A stretch of 28,154 bases of DNA from Lachnospiraceae bacterium (GTDB taxonomy: Bacteria; Bacillota_A; Clostridia; Lachnospirales; Lachnospiraceae): assembly GCA_016291475.1 (NCBI GenBank), contig JAEEXJ010000036.1, forward strand, positions 1 to 28,154, read 5' to 3'. Positions 7,103-16,392 of this stretch are shown here, piece by piece (within the stretch, counting starts at the first letter, position 1; every line of letters begins with the position of its first letter). Both the position numbers and the translations under genes were made by a program. The notes beneath the pieces are model-generated. The model made no database searches and was not told the origin of the DNA. It worked only from the letters and a program-made list of their open reading frames with translations.

Positions 7103-9690
7103 ACATAATGGCCAAGCTTACCCTGAGGCATCTACGGGGAAATATGAAACGAACGGTGGTAACGATCCTCGGTATCGTTATGGCAACATCTTTGATATCT
7201 GCCATCTGTCTCGGAGCGTTTTCCGCATTTAAATTTTTCGGTAAAGTAGAGTTGGATCTGAGCGGATATTTTCATACGGTATGCTACAAAATTACCGAAG
7301 AGCAATATCATTCTTTAAAAGATGACCCTCGCATCGAATCTGTGGGAATTATGGACTCTGATCCTACGATAAGTGCTGTCAGGCTTTGCACTGACGGCGA
7401 AGAAAGATTCAGGATAGGAAATGTTGTACACGGAGATGCAGATTATATAAATGCTAAAGTGACTTGTGAATACGAAGGTACTCTTCCCGTATCGTCTTCC
7501 GAAGTTGCGGTGGAGCAGGAGTTTTTGGATGATAACGGGTTGAACCTGTCCGTGGGGGATACCATTACCTTTGAAGAGGGAAACAGATACTCTTATGATA
7601 TTGATGGCAAGATAATATATTGGGCCGGTAATTATCGCTCAGAAGAGTCTTTTGAAACTATTGATACCGTAACCTGTACCGTTACCGCAATCACGCATGG
7701 TAATTATCCTACCAGGGGATATGATGTTTTGCGCGGTCTTGATGAGGATTACTTTCCCGAGCTGGATAATACACAGGTTGCGTTTACTCTTAAAAAATGT
7801 GACCATACGGCAAATGCCCAGGTTGATGACATTGTAAGTTCATATGGTATTGAACATTATTCTAAGAACCGAGAATACTTTATAACTTGTTTTTCTTTTG
7901 GAAGAGGAATGGGAGGATTCGGAGCTTTCTTTTCCATGATGCTGATAGGTCTTGGCATAGTGGTTGCTACCTCAGTGGTGCTGATAGTTAATTCCTTTGG
8001 AATGTCTCTTGCGGAGAGAATGAGATATCTGGGAATGCTTGCCAGCGTCGGGGCTACGGGAAAACAGAAAAGGTTCTCGGTTTATTTTGAGGGATTTACC
8101 CTTGGGATCATCGGAATTCCTTTAGGAATACTCGCAGGCATTATCGGAAGCAAGATAACACTTCTGGTACTGGGTTCCAAAATATTGGCATCAGGAATGG
8201 TTAATGAGGGAGCGAATTTGAAGGGAGGCATTCCGCTTTACCATTCACCCATGGTTTATTTGGCGGTGATCGCTATTTCCGGCTTTACCATCCTGATATC
8301 ACTTCTTGCGCCTGCTGTAAGGGCATCAAGGGTAATGCCCATAGATGCGCTGAGAGAGACAAATACAGTGAAATTTAAAGCGAGAAGTCTCAGGACAAAT
8401 CCTCTTGTTCGTAAGATTCTCGGATATGAGGGAGAACTTGCGCTTAAGAACATCAAAAGAAACGGAATAAAATCCAAGGTTATTACTTTTTCCATAACCG
8501 TATCGGTCATCCTGTTTCTTTCCATAGACTATTTCTGTGAAAGTGTTGAGAAGGTAAACAAATATGATTATGACTCACCTTATCAGGTAAGTGCCTCCTG
8601 CTATTACGATCAACAGGATATGCTGGCAGAAGATCTGGCCGGGATCGAAGGCGTTAAAGATATATATATGTGTGATTTCATATCTTACAAATTCAAAGCC
8701 AGGGTCAGACCTGACGGAAAAGTCGAAGAGACTGTACTTGCCAATGCGTCCATAACGGATCCTTCGTTCAGAACCGATGATTACAAGAGTCTTGACATAA
8801 GTGCCATGGCAGTTCTGGTGATCAGTGACGATGATTTCAGAGAGCTTCTGTCCAAAAACGGATTGTCGGAAGACAAATATTTCGGTGATGTCTTAAGAGG
8901 AGTTCTGATCAATTCCTATTTCCATAATCCGGGTGATAAACCTGTATTTAATGAGAGCGTCATCGGACAGTCTCTTTTCTACGACGAGCCTATGGGAAAT
9001 CCCCCTGCGGTGGAAGTCGGAGATCTTATCCCCTATGAGGGCGGAAGCTACGTTTATGAGGTTGTTCCCAAAGAGAGCATAGTAATTGTTGTGCCGGAAT
9101 CTATAGTAATAAGGAGCACTTTAGAGGTGTTTCCGGATGTCAGGCCTATAGTGTCGTTCGGCATCGAGACGGATGATGCAGATGCAGTGGAAGCTGCCAT
9201 AGAAAAATTGTTTTCCGAAGGAAAGTATGAGTACTATAGCTGTTCGAATCTTACCCAGTCTCTTATGATCATGAATACGATCACTTTGATACTAAAGGTC
9301 AGCATGTACGGATTCACCACACTGCTTACTCTCATTGCCGTAGCCAATATAGTAAATACCATCTCAACGGGGATTCTCCTCAGGAGAAAAGAATTCGCGA
9401 TGTACAGGTCCGTGGGAATGGACGAGCGCGGATTCAGGAAGATGATAAGACTTGAGACATTTTTGTACGGAATTAAGGCTATCCTGTTCGGAATCCCGGT
9501 CTCGATACTCCTCAGCTACCTGATGTATGCACGAATGGAAGAGCATCTGTTTGCTTTTGTTCCAAATTACCCTATGTATCCCATCGTTATCGTAGCGGTT
9601 TTCGGAGTAATCGGATTAAGCATGCTGATGAGCATGAATAAGGTCAAAAATGACACGATCATAGATGTTTTAAAAGAAGATATATGTTAA
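7099..9690 (+). CDS. FtsX-like ABC transporter permease
   Basis: 863 residues. TM1 at about 17-40 is followed by a 200-residue extracellular domain, then three helices forming the first FtsX core (about 265-400, with SFGMSLAERMRYLGMLASVG, the coupling motif). A second half follows: a helix at about 455-475, a second extracellular domain to about 715, and a second FtsX core with NTISTGILLRRKEFAMYRSVG. This eight-helix, two-loop layout differs from BceB (ten helices, one large loop) and is closer to general two-FtsX permeases of Firmicutes. GGAGG at 7084-7088 precedes ATG 7099; ATG 7108 is an alternative. With the two-component system upstream it probably deals with antimicrobial peptides or cell-envelope stress, but the substrate is not visible. 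A strong terminator follows. Confidence 0.92.
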   Translation: MNIMAKLTLRHLRGNMKRTVVTILGIVMATSLISAICLGAFSAFKFFGKVELDLSGYFHTVCYKITEEQYHSLKDDPRIESVGIMDSDPTISAVRLCTDGEERFRIGNVVHGDADYINAKVTCEYEGTLPVSSSEVAVEQEFLDDNGLNLSVGDTITFEEGNRYSYDIDGKIIYWAGNYRSEESFETIDTVTCTVTAITHGNYPTRGYDVLRGLDEDYFPELDNTQVAFTLKKCDHTANAQVDDIVSSYGIEHYSKNREYFITCFSFGRGMGGFGAFFSMMLIGLGIVVATSVVLIVNSFGMSLAERMRYLGMLASVGATGKQKRFSVYFEGFTLGIIGIPLGILAGIIGSKITLLVLGSKILASGMVNEGANLKGGIPLYHSPMVYLAVIAISGFTILISLLAPAVRASRVMPIDALRETNTVKFKARSLRTNPLVRKILGYEGELALKNIKRNGIKSKVITFSITVSVILFLSIDYFCESVEKVNKYDYDSPYQVSASCYYDQQDMLAEDLAGIEGVKDIYMCDFISYKFKARVRPDGKVEETVLANASITDPSFRTDDYKSLDISAMAVLVISDDDFRELLSKNGLSEDKYFGDVLRGVLINSYFHNPGDKPVFNESVIGQSLFYDEPMGNPPAVEVGDLIPYEGGSYVYEVVPKESIVIVVPESIVIRSTLEVFPDVRPIVSFGIETDDADAVEAAIEKLFSEGKYEYYSCSNLTQSLMIMNTITLILKVSMYGFTTLLTLIAVANIVNTISTGILLRRKEFAMYRSVGMDERGFRKMIRLETFLYGIKAILFGIPVSILLSYLMYARMEEHLFAFVPNYPMYPIVIVAVFGVIGLSMLMSMNKVKNDTIIDVLKEDIC

Positions 9691-9695
9691 TTTTC

Positions 9696-9723
9696 AAGCC
9701 CCGGGCTCTTTTGCCCGGGGCTT
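9696..9723 (+). terminator. intrinsic terminator after the permease gene
   Basis: An 11-bp GC-rich stem (9696-9706 with 9713-9723, core GCCCCGGGC) and a 6-base loop TCTTTT, 5 bases after the stop codon. The following T tract is weak (TTATTGT), but the stem is very stable. It separates the ABC module from the signalling cluster. Confidence 0.8.
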
Positions 9724-9790
9724 ATTGTCAAAATACGGCCTTTTTGCCGAAAATACACCGTTTTGTCACAATGAAGATATTTATAGAATG

Positions 9791-9799
9791 TGTTATAAT
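9791..9799 (+). promoter_or_regulatory. extended -10 promoter of the signalling cluster
   Basis: TG-T-TATAAT at 9791-9799, a perfect -10 with the TGn extension, in a 250-base gap with no other gene. No -35 hexamer sits at normal distance (TTGTCA at 9763-9768 is 25 bases away), typical of extended -10 promoters or ones needing an activator. Transcription would start near 9806, leaving a leader of about 175 nt before the HD-GYP start. Confidence 0.6.
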
Positions 9800-9844
9800 A
9801 TTTTGTAGTGTGCATTGATCGGTTTTTGAGGCGGGAAGCTGGGA

Positions 9845-9940
9845 ATGTGTACCATAGATTCGAAATTCAATATTGCTTTTTGTGTTATGCCGAATAGACA
9901 GATATCAAAGTATGTCCGGGGCGGATTTTTGCTGTTTTAG
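9845..9940 (+). CDS. possible leader-peptide ORF (31 codons)
   Basis: An ATG at 9845 opens a 31-codon frame (MCTIDSKFNIAFCVM and so on) whose TAG at 9938-9940 lies in the loop region of the downstream terminator hairpin. A ribosome translating it would cover the 5' arm of that hairpin. The ribosome binding site is weak (GAGG at 9828-9831, 13 bases away), and no run of a regulatory amino acid is visible. Reported because of its position; coding is uncertain. Confidence 0.25.
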   Translation: MCTIDSKFNIAFCVMPNRQISKYVRGGFLLF

Positions 9941-9965
9941 CAGAAAATACGCCCGGGCATTTTTT
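9913..9965 (+). terminator. leader terminator (possible attenuator) before the HD-GYP gene
   Basis: A long hairpin: TGTCCGGG(G)CG (9913-9923) pairs with CGCCCGGGCA (9950-9959) with one bulged G and one G-U pair. An inner stem of ATTTTTGCT with AGCAGAAAAT closes a GTTTT loop. It is followed by six T (9960-9965). The T run ends only 8 bases before the ribosome binding site of the next gene (9974-9978), and the promoter lies upstream, so it would stop transcription just before the cluster unless it is prevented from folding. That is the layout of an attenuator or riboswitch expression platform. I recognise no known aptamer in the 9806-9912 leader. Confidence 0.75.
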
Positions 9966-9982
9966 GTATGTACGGAGGAATG

Positions 9983-12115
9983 ATGAAGATCAATAAGCTG
10001 AGAATCGAAAAAAACAGCATTTATAGATTTGTGGCGGTCGTTGGCGGAATAATGGTCAACGTGCTTCTGGCGTATCTGACTGATATGTCGGGTATACCGC
10101 TGTATCTGGATTGCATCGGAAGCATATTTGTTGCAGCACTCGGTGGGATGCTGCCCGGACTGATAACGGCTGTCCTGACTAATGTTTTATGTTCGCTGTT
10201 CAACAGTTTTTCCGTATACTATACGGTTATCGGCGTTATCATCGCCGTGGGCACATCACATTTTATAAAACATGAATTTCACAAGAAGAAGGCAAACTTT
10301 ATCTGGCTTATACTGTCCATAGCCGGTGTTTCCGGCGTTCTCGGCACCATTTTTCAGTGGCTTCTTCTGGGCGGCCCTCAGTTCAGGGACGTGGCAAACG
10401 CAGCCTCTACTCTTTCGGGCGGAGAAGGGGTTTCTTATTTCCTGTTTTCCATGATCATAAATATCGGTCTTAATCTGGTCGACAAAGCCGTTTCCGTTGC
10501 ACTTGCGATGCTGGTATTGTGGTTTATTCCGGAGGAAATAAAAATAGAGATTGCTGACAGCAAGTGGAGACAGAAGCCGCTTTCTAAAGCCGAGTGCAAA
10601 GATATCCGTGGCCGTATGCAGAAAGATGAGTCTTCTCTTAGAATAAGACTGACCTATATGCTCCTTCTTACGGCATTCTCACTTACGATAGGCCTCAGCA
10701 TAATAAACATATCCCAGTATTTCAACGATAAGAAAGAAGACTATAAGGAAAATGCAATAAATGCCGCGGAATTTGCTGCATCCGTGGTTGATCCCGAGAA
10801 GGTGGATTCCTTCCTGACGGGCGGAGTGAATACCCCCGGTTATTACGATACCAAAGAAGAGTTTACCAGGATCAGGGACAGCATTCCCGGAGTTAAATAC
10901 CTGTATCTTATCAAGATCAGGCAGGAGGGCTGTGTATTCATAATCGATCTGGATGCGGGAGATGATCCTGCATATGAAAACGGTGAACTGGTTGAATTCG
11001 AAGATGCCTTTATTCCTTATCTGCCTCAGCTTTTTGCGGGTGAAGCTATTGACCCCATCGAGTCAAACGACAGGTTCGGATGGGTTATTTCGTCCTATTG
11101 CCCCGTTAGAAATTCTGATGGCGTAACGGTGGGATATGTGGGGGCCGACGCCTCATTATCATATGCTTCCGAATATGTCGGAAAATATGCGCTTAAAACA
11201 ATTCTCGTTTTCTCGGGATTTTTCTCACTTATACTCGGCTACGGTCTGTGGGTGTCCGAATATCATATGATCTATCCCATAGGAAGCATGGCTAAGGCAA
11301 TCAGCGATTTTACGATCGGTGAATCCGATCAGAAAGCGCTCGATGAAAAGGTCAGAAAGCTCAGATCGCTTGATATACAAACGAACAATGAAATAGAGAA
11401 GCTGTACAACTCGCTTTGTAAGATGGCATCCGAAACAACGGAACAGATGCGAAGCGTAAGGTATCTTGCCGAAAGTTCGGACAGAATGCAAAACGGCCTG
11501 ATAATCACCATGGCGGATCTTGTAGAAAACAGGGATTCCGATACGGGTGCCCATATCGCCAAAACAGCAGAATATGTCAAGATCATTTCGGAGTCTCTCA
11601 AAAAGAAGGGATACTATTCCGAAAAACTCACACCCAAATTCATGTCGGATATTGTTAAGTCCGCGCCTCTTCATGACGTGGGCAAGATCAGTATATCCGA
11701 TAATGTTTTGAACAAGCCCGGTAAACTCACCGATGAAGAGTATGAGATCATGAAGACTCATACCATATACGGCAAGGAGATTATCGAAAAAGTTATCAAT
11801 ACGGTAAACGGAGAAAACTACCTCAAGGAAGCAAGGAATATGGCTGCATACCATCATGAACGCTGGGATGGTAAGGGATACCCCGAGAAACTTCATGGTC
11901 AGGTAATTCCGCTTGCCGCCAGGATCATGGCTGTTGCAGATGTATTTGATGCGCTTACTTCACCCAGAGTATATAAGCCGGCTTTTTCCATAGAAAAAGC
12001 TCTTGAGATAATAAACGACGGTTCCGGCAAGATGTTTGATCCTAAAGTAGTTGAAGCATTTATGGATGCAATGCCCGAGATCAAGGTTGTACTTAAGAAG
12101 TACCAGGAAAGTTAA
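9983..12115 (+). CDS. membrane HD-GYP c-di-GMP phosphodiesterase with ECF-S-like and Cache-like sensor regions
   Basis: 710 residues. The N-terminal 190 residues form about six helices, including DMSGIPLYLDCIGSIFVAAL and GGMLPGLITAVLTN, which resemble ECF-transporter S-component membrane domains. Then come a helix at about 222-243, an extracellular Cache/CHASE-like region (245-400), a helix (405-428), a linker and an HD-GYP domain (about 505-700). HD-GYP signature: H564-D565 in HDVGK, and HHERWDGKGYP at 624-634, all canonical, so it should hydrolyse c-di-GMP. The longest frame starts at ATG 9968, inside the gap between terminator and ribosome binding site. GGAGG (9974-9978) favours ATG 9983, or 9980. 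First gene of a four-gene run; the next starts 15 bases after the stop. Ligand unknown. Confidence 0.88.
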   Translation: MKINKLRIEKNSIYRFVAVVGGIMVNVLLAYLTDMSGIPLYLDCIGSIFVAALGGMLPGLITAVLTNVLCSLFNSFSVYYTVIGVIIAVGTSHFIKHEFHKKKANFIWLILSIAGVSGVLGTIFQWLLLGGPQFRDVANAASTLSGGEGVSYFLFSMIINIGLNLVDKAVSVALAMLVLWFIPEEIKIEIADSKWRQKPLSKAECKDIRGRMQKDESSLRIRLTYMLLLTAFSLTIGLSIINISQYFNDKKEDYKENAINAAEFAASVVDPEKVDSFLTGGVNTPGYYDTKEEFTRIRDSIPGVKYLYLIKIRQEGCVFIIDLDAGDDPAYENGELVEFEDAFIPYLPQLFAGEAIDPIESNDRFGWVISSYCPVRNSDGVTVGYVGADASLSYASEYVGKYALKTILVFSGFFSLILGYGLWVSEYHMIYPIGSMAKAISDFTIGESDQKALDEKVRKLRSLDIQTNNEIEKLYNSLCKMASETTEQMRSVRYLAESSDRMQNGLIITMADLVENRDSDTGAHIAKTAEYVKIISESLKKKGYYSEKLTPKFMSDIVKSAPLHDVGKISISDNVLNKPGKLTDEEYEIMKTHTIYGKEIIEKVINTVNGENYLKEARNMAAYHHERWDGKGYPEKLHGQVIPLAARIMAVADVFDALTSPRVYKPAFSIEKALEIINDGSGKMFDPKVVEAFMDAMPEIKVVLKKYQES

Positions 12116-12130
12116 CGGAGGAAATCGTTA

Positions 12131-15100
12131 ATGATCGGATTCAACAGAAAAAAAGGAAGACGTTTTGCAGCCGCAATCGCGGGTGTGTTTATGTCTTCGG
12201 TAATATTCACAGCACCTGTATTTGCCGCAAATATACATTCGCCGGAGACACTGTCCGAAGAAATGACGGAAAGCCGGATAGGCGGAGGTTATTCCGCTTC
12301 CGGACAACTTGACGGTGCAGGATATACTGCGAAGTTATATGATGCGACAAACGGTCTTCCTACCTCTGATGCCAATTGTATTCTTGGTACAAGGGACGGC
12401 TATGTATGGATCGGCGGATACAGCGGGATCATCAGATATGACGGATTGAATTTTGAAAGGCTGGATTCATCCGAGGGCCTTACAAGCGGAAGATCCATAT
12501 TCGAAGATTCAAAGGGCAGAGTATGGATCGGTACAAATGACAATGGCGTCGTTTTAGTAGAACGCAATATCCGTACTCATTACACATATAAAGACGGTTT
12601 GCCTTCTTCGTCGATAAGAAGTTTCGCTGAGGATACTGCCGGAAATATTTATATCGGAACAACGGCAGGATTGGCCTATATAGACAGAAACGGAATATTA
12701 AGAATTGTTGATGATGAAAGGATCAATAACGAGATCATCTCAACACTTACCTCGACTCCTGACGGATATGTATGTGGTGTGACCAAAAACGGCAGCATCT
12801 TTATGCTTGGCTCCGAAGAGATTGAACATTTCTACAGAAGTGATGACATCGGAGATGAATCTATAACGACGATCTTTGCCGATCCCCGCAACGAAGGATA
12901 TGTTTATTTCGGAACCGAAGAAGGGACCGTTTATTACGGTATGTTCGGAGACCTTACGGGAAGGATGAAAAAAACCAATGTTTCATTCGGTAAGGGTATA
13001 GTCAGTATTTCTTATGCATGTGAACGCATATGGGTTGCGACAAATTCCACCGTTGGATATCTGGACATTGATCAAAGATTTCATGAGCTCAGAAATATAC
13101 CGATGCATAATGCCATAGAGATGATAACGTCGGATTATCAGGGCAATCTCTGGCTTGCTTCTTCAAGACAGGGAGTAATGAAGGTTGTAACCAATAATTT
13201 TATCGATCTCTATGAACTGTCCGGACTTGAAGAAGAAGTGGTTAACACTACTTGCTATTATAAGAATAATCTTTATATAGGAACCGATTCCGGACTTCAT
13301 ATCATCAATCCCTATTATCAGCAGATCAAGAAAAATATATCGGAATATTTCGGAACGGCCAGGATCAGATGCATTCTGGAGGGAACGGATGATGATCTGT
13401 GGATATGCACATATTCGGCTGGAATGGGTATTGTTCATATGGATTCCTCCGGAAAATTGACTACGATCACCGAAGAAGACGGACTTCCGGATAATTCGGT
13501 AAGATGTGCTGCCATCGCGGATGACGGTTCTGTTTTGGTAGGAACTAACGGTGGACTGGCGGTGATCAAAAACGAAAAGGTAATTAAAACCGTCACTTCG
13601 GATGATGGTGTGGAAAATACCATTTTCCTTACCGTTGAATCGGATTCTGACGGAAATCTTTATGTCGGAACCGACGGTGACGGTGTATATGTGATCAATG
13701 GCTCCGAAATAAAGCACATCGGAAGAGATGACGGATTATCGAGTGATGTCATCTTAAGGATCAGGCGAGACGAAGCAAGAGGGGTGATCTGGATTATCAC
13801 ATCCAATTCGATCCAGTATTTATGGAATGATTCGCTTCATACGGTTACATCATTTCCGTACAATAATAATTTCGATATGTTCTTTGATAAACACAGTGAT
13901 ATCTGGGTGCTTTCTTCGTACGGTATCTTTTCTGTCAAAGCCAGTGACATGATCAATGATACGATCACCGATTACAAGCTTTATACGACCGCAAACGGTC
14001 TTACCAGTGTCCCCACCAGTAACTCATTCAGCTGTATGGATGAATTCGGTAATCTCTATATTTCCGGAAGAACGGGAGTTAACAAAGTAAATATTAATCA
14101 TTTCTTTGAATCCGTATCATATCTGAGAATGGGAGTTCGCTCTATTTTCGTAGGAGAAGAGGAAATCATACCGGATGCGGAGGGTGTTTATACGATTCCT
14201 TCGACAAATGCACGTATCACTATTGTGCCGGCGGTGCTTGACTATACAATGACCAATCCTATGATCAGGGTATATCTGGAAGGTACAGAAGATTCCGGTA
14301 TTACGGTGCCCAGAAGCGGACTGTCGTCTCTGGAATATACGGGACTTAAGTATGGTAATTACACACTGCATATACAGGTACTCGACGGGGTTACCGGTAA
14401 TGCGATCGAAGAAACAACATACTCGATAGTTAAGCAACCGAGATTGTCTGAACTTCTCGGTATGAGAATTCTGCTCATTGCAGTGGTCGGTCTGATATGC
14501 GGACTAATTGTCTGGAGGATCATGTCGGGAACCGTTATCAGAAGACAGTACAAAGAGATCCAGATCGCACGTGATGAAGCGGAGCGTGCTAATTCCGCCA
14601 AGTCCAGATTCCTGGCAAATATGTCACATGAGATCCGCACACCCATTAATACAATCATGGGTATGGATGAGATGATACTCAGAGAAGATCCGGCGGATGT
14701 TCCCAAGCCATACTTTTTGTCGGTCATCAACTATGCTCTGGATATAAGAGATGCATCCGAATCACTTCTCGGATTGGTCAACGATCTGCTCGATATGTCG
14801 AAGATCGAGTCGGGCAAGATGAATATAATCGAAAAAAGATACGATACATTTGAAATGCTCAGATCCCTTGTCAAGATGACCAGGATCAGGAGTAACGAAA
14901 AAGATCTGACATTTGATTATGATATTGACGAAGATCTTCCCGCTCACATGTATGGTGATGAGCCTAAGGTAAAACAGATCCTTATGAACCTGCTGACAAA
15001 TGCGGTTAAGTACACGGATCTTGGAGGTCTTACACTCAGTGTATCCATACTGTCCAAGGAAGAAAAAGAAGTAAAGATCTCATTTTCTGTTAAGGATACC

Positions 15101-16384
15101 GGTATAGGTATCAAACCGGAAGACATGGGTAAGCTTTTCAATGCGTACGAAAGATTTGATGAAGAGAAGAACAGTGGAATTCAGGGAACCGGTCTGGGAC
15201 TTGATATTTCCAAGAGATTTGCTGAGCTGATGGGCGGTACTCTTGAATGCTCAAGTGTCTACGGTGAAGGATCAGAGTTTACGTTTGTATGTACGCAAAA
15301 GTTCGATGAAGAAGATGTGCTTGGAGTGTTTGACGAACTTGCGGGAGAAGAATCCGGCAAGCCTTATGTTCCTCAGTTCATAGCTCCTGATGCGAATATA
15401 CTTGTTGTCGATGATAATCCTATGAATCTCACGGTCATCAAGGGACTTCTGAAAGCAACAAGAGTATTTGTAACTACGGCTACGAGCGGTGAGGAAGCTC
15501 TTGATAAAGTCAGAGTGGATGAATTCAATGTAGTACTCCTCGATCATATGATGCCGGGAATGGACGGAATAGAAACACTCGAGAAGATCAGAGAGATAAA
15601 ACCCGATCTTCCCGTTTATGCACTTACCGCAAATGCCATGTCCGGCGGATCCGAATTTTACGTATCAAAGGGCTTTAACGGATACCTTGCCAAGCCCATA
15701 GACAGCCGCGAACTTGAAAAGGCGATAATGAGGCATCTTCCGGAAGAGATCATGATGAAACCGGGAGAAGAAGATGCGGTAAAAGATCTTACTCAGATTC
15801 CCGATGACCTTAAGTGGCTGAAAGATGTCGAAGGCATAAATCTTGAGGACGGAATCAAGGCATCCGGAGGAATAACTCAGTACATAACGGCGATCAATAT
15901 GTTCCGCGATACGATCGATGCGACCTCCAAAGTTATAGAGGATGCATTTAATGACAAAGACATCAAAATGTTTACCGTCAAAGTTCATGCTCTGAAGACT
16001 TCAGCCAGAATTGTGGGAGCAGGGGAATTGTCCGCTCTGTGTGAAAGATTGGAAGAGGCAGGCAACAAGAACGATGAAAAGTTCATAGATGAAAACACAT
16101 CTAAGATGCTTGAACTCCACAGAGCGTTTTTGACTAAGTTATCCAAACTTGATGAAGGAAAGAAAGAGGAAAAACCTGCGGTAAATCCTGATGAACTTAA
16201 GGATGCGTATAAAGCACTCAGAGAAGTGGTTCCGGAAATGGACTATGATTCGGCAGAGATGATAATCGAACAGGTACTTTCATATAAGCTTCCGGAAAAG
16301 GACGAAGAAGTATTCGGAAAACTCAAGACTTATCTGAAGGCACTCAATTGGGATGAGATGGAAAAACTGATTCAGGATAAATAG
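12131..16384 (+). CDS. Reg_prop/Y_Y_Y hybrid sensor kinase with REC and HPt domains
   Basis: 1417 residues. A signal/anchor helix (about 9-34) leads to an extracellular region of repeated propeller strands (about 50-650; LPTSDANCILGTRDGYVWIGG, GRVWIGTNDNGV and similar), which is the Reg_prop signature. A Y_Y_Y-type domain (about 690-770) and a helix (776-798) follow. Inside: HisKA with H833 in NMSHEIRTPIN, HATPase_c with N-box LLTNAVKYTD and GTGLGLDISKR, REC with D1138 in VLLDHMMPGMDG, and HPt with H1286 in VHALKTSARI. This periplasmic-type sensor is best known from Bacteroides hybrid kinases sensing glycans; here it lacks the AraC output and instead ends in a complete His-Asp-His relay. GGAGG at 12117-12121 supports the start. 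The acceptor is probably the receiver protein 8 bases downstream. Confidence 0.92.
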   Translation: MIGFNRKKGRRFAAAIAGVFMSSVIFTAPVFAANIHSPETLSEEMTESRIGGGYSASGQLDGAGYTAKLYDATNGLPTSDANCILGTRDGYVWIGGYSGIIRYDGLNFERLDSSEGLTSGRSIFEDSKGRVWIGTNDNGVVLVERNIRTHYTYKDGLPSSSIRSFAEDTAGNIYIGTTAGLAYIDRNGILRIVDDERINNEIISTLTSTPDGYVCGVTKNGSIFMLGSEEIEHFYRSDDIGDESITTIFADPRNEGYVYFGTEEGTVYYGMFGDLTGRMKKTNVSFGKGIVSISYACERIWVATNSTVGYLDIDQRFHELRNIPMHNAIEMITSDYQGNLWLASSRQGVMKVVTNNFIDLYELSGLEEEVVNTTCYYKNNLYIGTDSGLHIINPYYQQIKKNISEYFGTARIRCILEGTDDDLWICTYSAGMGIVHMDSSGKLTTITEEDGLPDNSVRCAAIADDGSVLVGTNGGLAVIKNEKVIKTVTSDDGVENTIFLTVESDSDGNLYVGTDGDGVYVINGSEIKHIGRDDGLSSDVILRIRRDEARGVIWIITSNSIQYLWNDSLHTVTSFPYNNNFDMFFDKHSDIWVLSSYGIFSVKASDMINDTITDYKLYTTANGLTSVPTSNSFSCMDEFGNLYISGRTGVNKVNINHFFESVSYLRMGVRSIFVGEEEIIPDAEGVYTIPSTNARITIVPAVLDYTMTNPMIRVYLEGTEDSGITVPRSGLSSLEYTGLKYGNYTLHIQVLDGVTGNAIEETTYSIVKQPRLSELLGMRILLIAVVGLICGLIVWRIMSGTVIRRQYKEIQIARDEAERANSAKSRFLANMSHEIRTPINTIMGMDEMILREDPADVPKPYFLSVINYALDIRDASESLLGLVNDLLDMSKIESGKMNIIEKRYDTFEMLRSLVKMTRIRSNEKDLTFDYDIDEDLPAHMYGDEPKVKQILMNLLTNAVKYTDLGGLTLSVSILSKEEKEVKISFSVKDTGIGIKPEDMGKLFNAYERFDEEKNSGIQGTGLGLDISKRFAELMGGTLECSSVYGEGSEFTFVCTQKFDEEDVLGVFDELAGEESGKPYVPQFIAPDANILVVDDNPMNLTVIKGLLKATRVFVTTATSGEEALDKVRVDEFNVVLLDHMMPGMDGIETLEKIREIKPDLPVYALTANAMSGGSEFYVSKGFNGYLAKPIDSRELEKAIMRHLPEEIMMKPGEEDAVKDLTQIPDDLKWLKDVEGINLEDGIKASGGITQYITAINMFRDTIDATSKVIEDAFNDKDIKMFTVKVHALKTSARIVGAGELSALCERLEEAGNKNDEKFIDENTSKMLELHRAFLTKLSKLDEGKKEEKPAVNPDELKDAYKALREVVPEMDYDSAEMIIEQVLSYKLPEKDEEVFGKLKTYLKALNWDEMEKLIQDK

Positions 16385-16392
16385 GAGAATAT

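Noticed and set aside
9729..9750. Small hairpin CGGC-CTTTTT-GCCG after the permease terminator
   Set aside because: Only 4 bp of stem and no T run after it. It is too weak to call as a second terminator.
9806..9912. c-di-GMP (GEMM-I or class II) or cobalamin riboswitch in the HD-GYP leader
   Set aside because: The conserved blocks of these aptamers are not there by eye. Only a GGGAA-like fragment recalls cobalamin aptamers. The leader is kept as class unknown.
11225..11896. 223-codon minus-strand ORF inside the HD-GYP gene
   Set aside because: It is the mirror of a conserved HD-GYP coding region, with no ribosome binding site and no recognisable domain.
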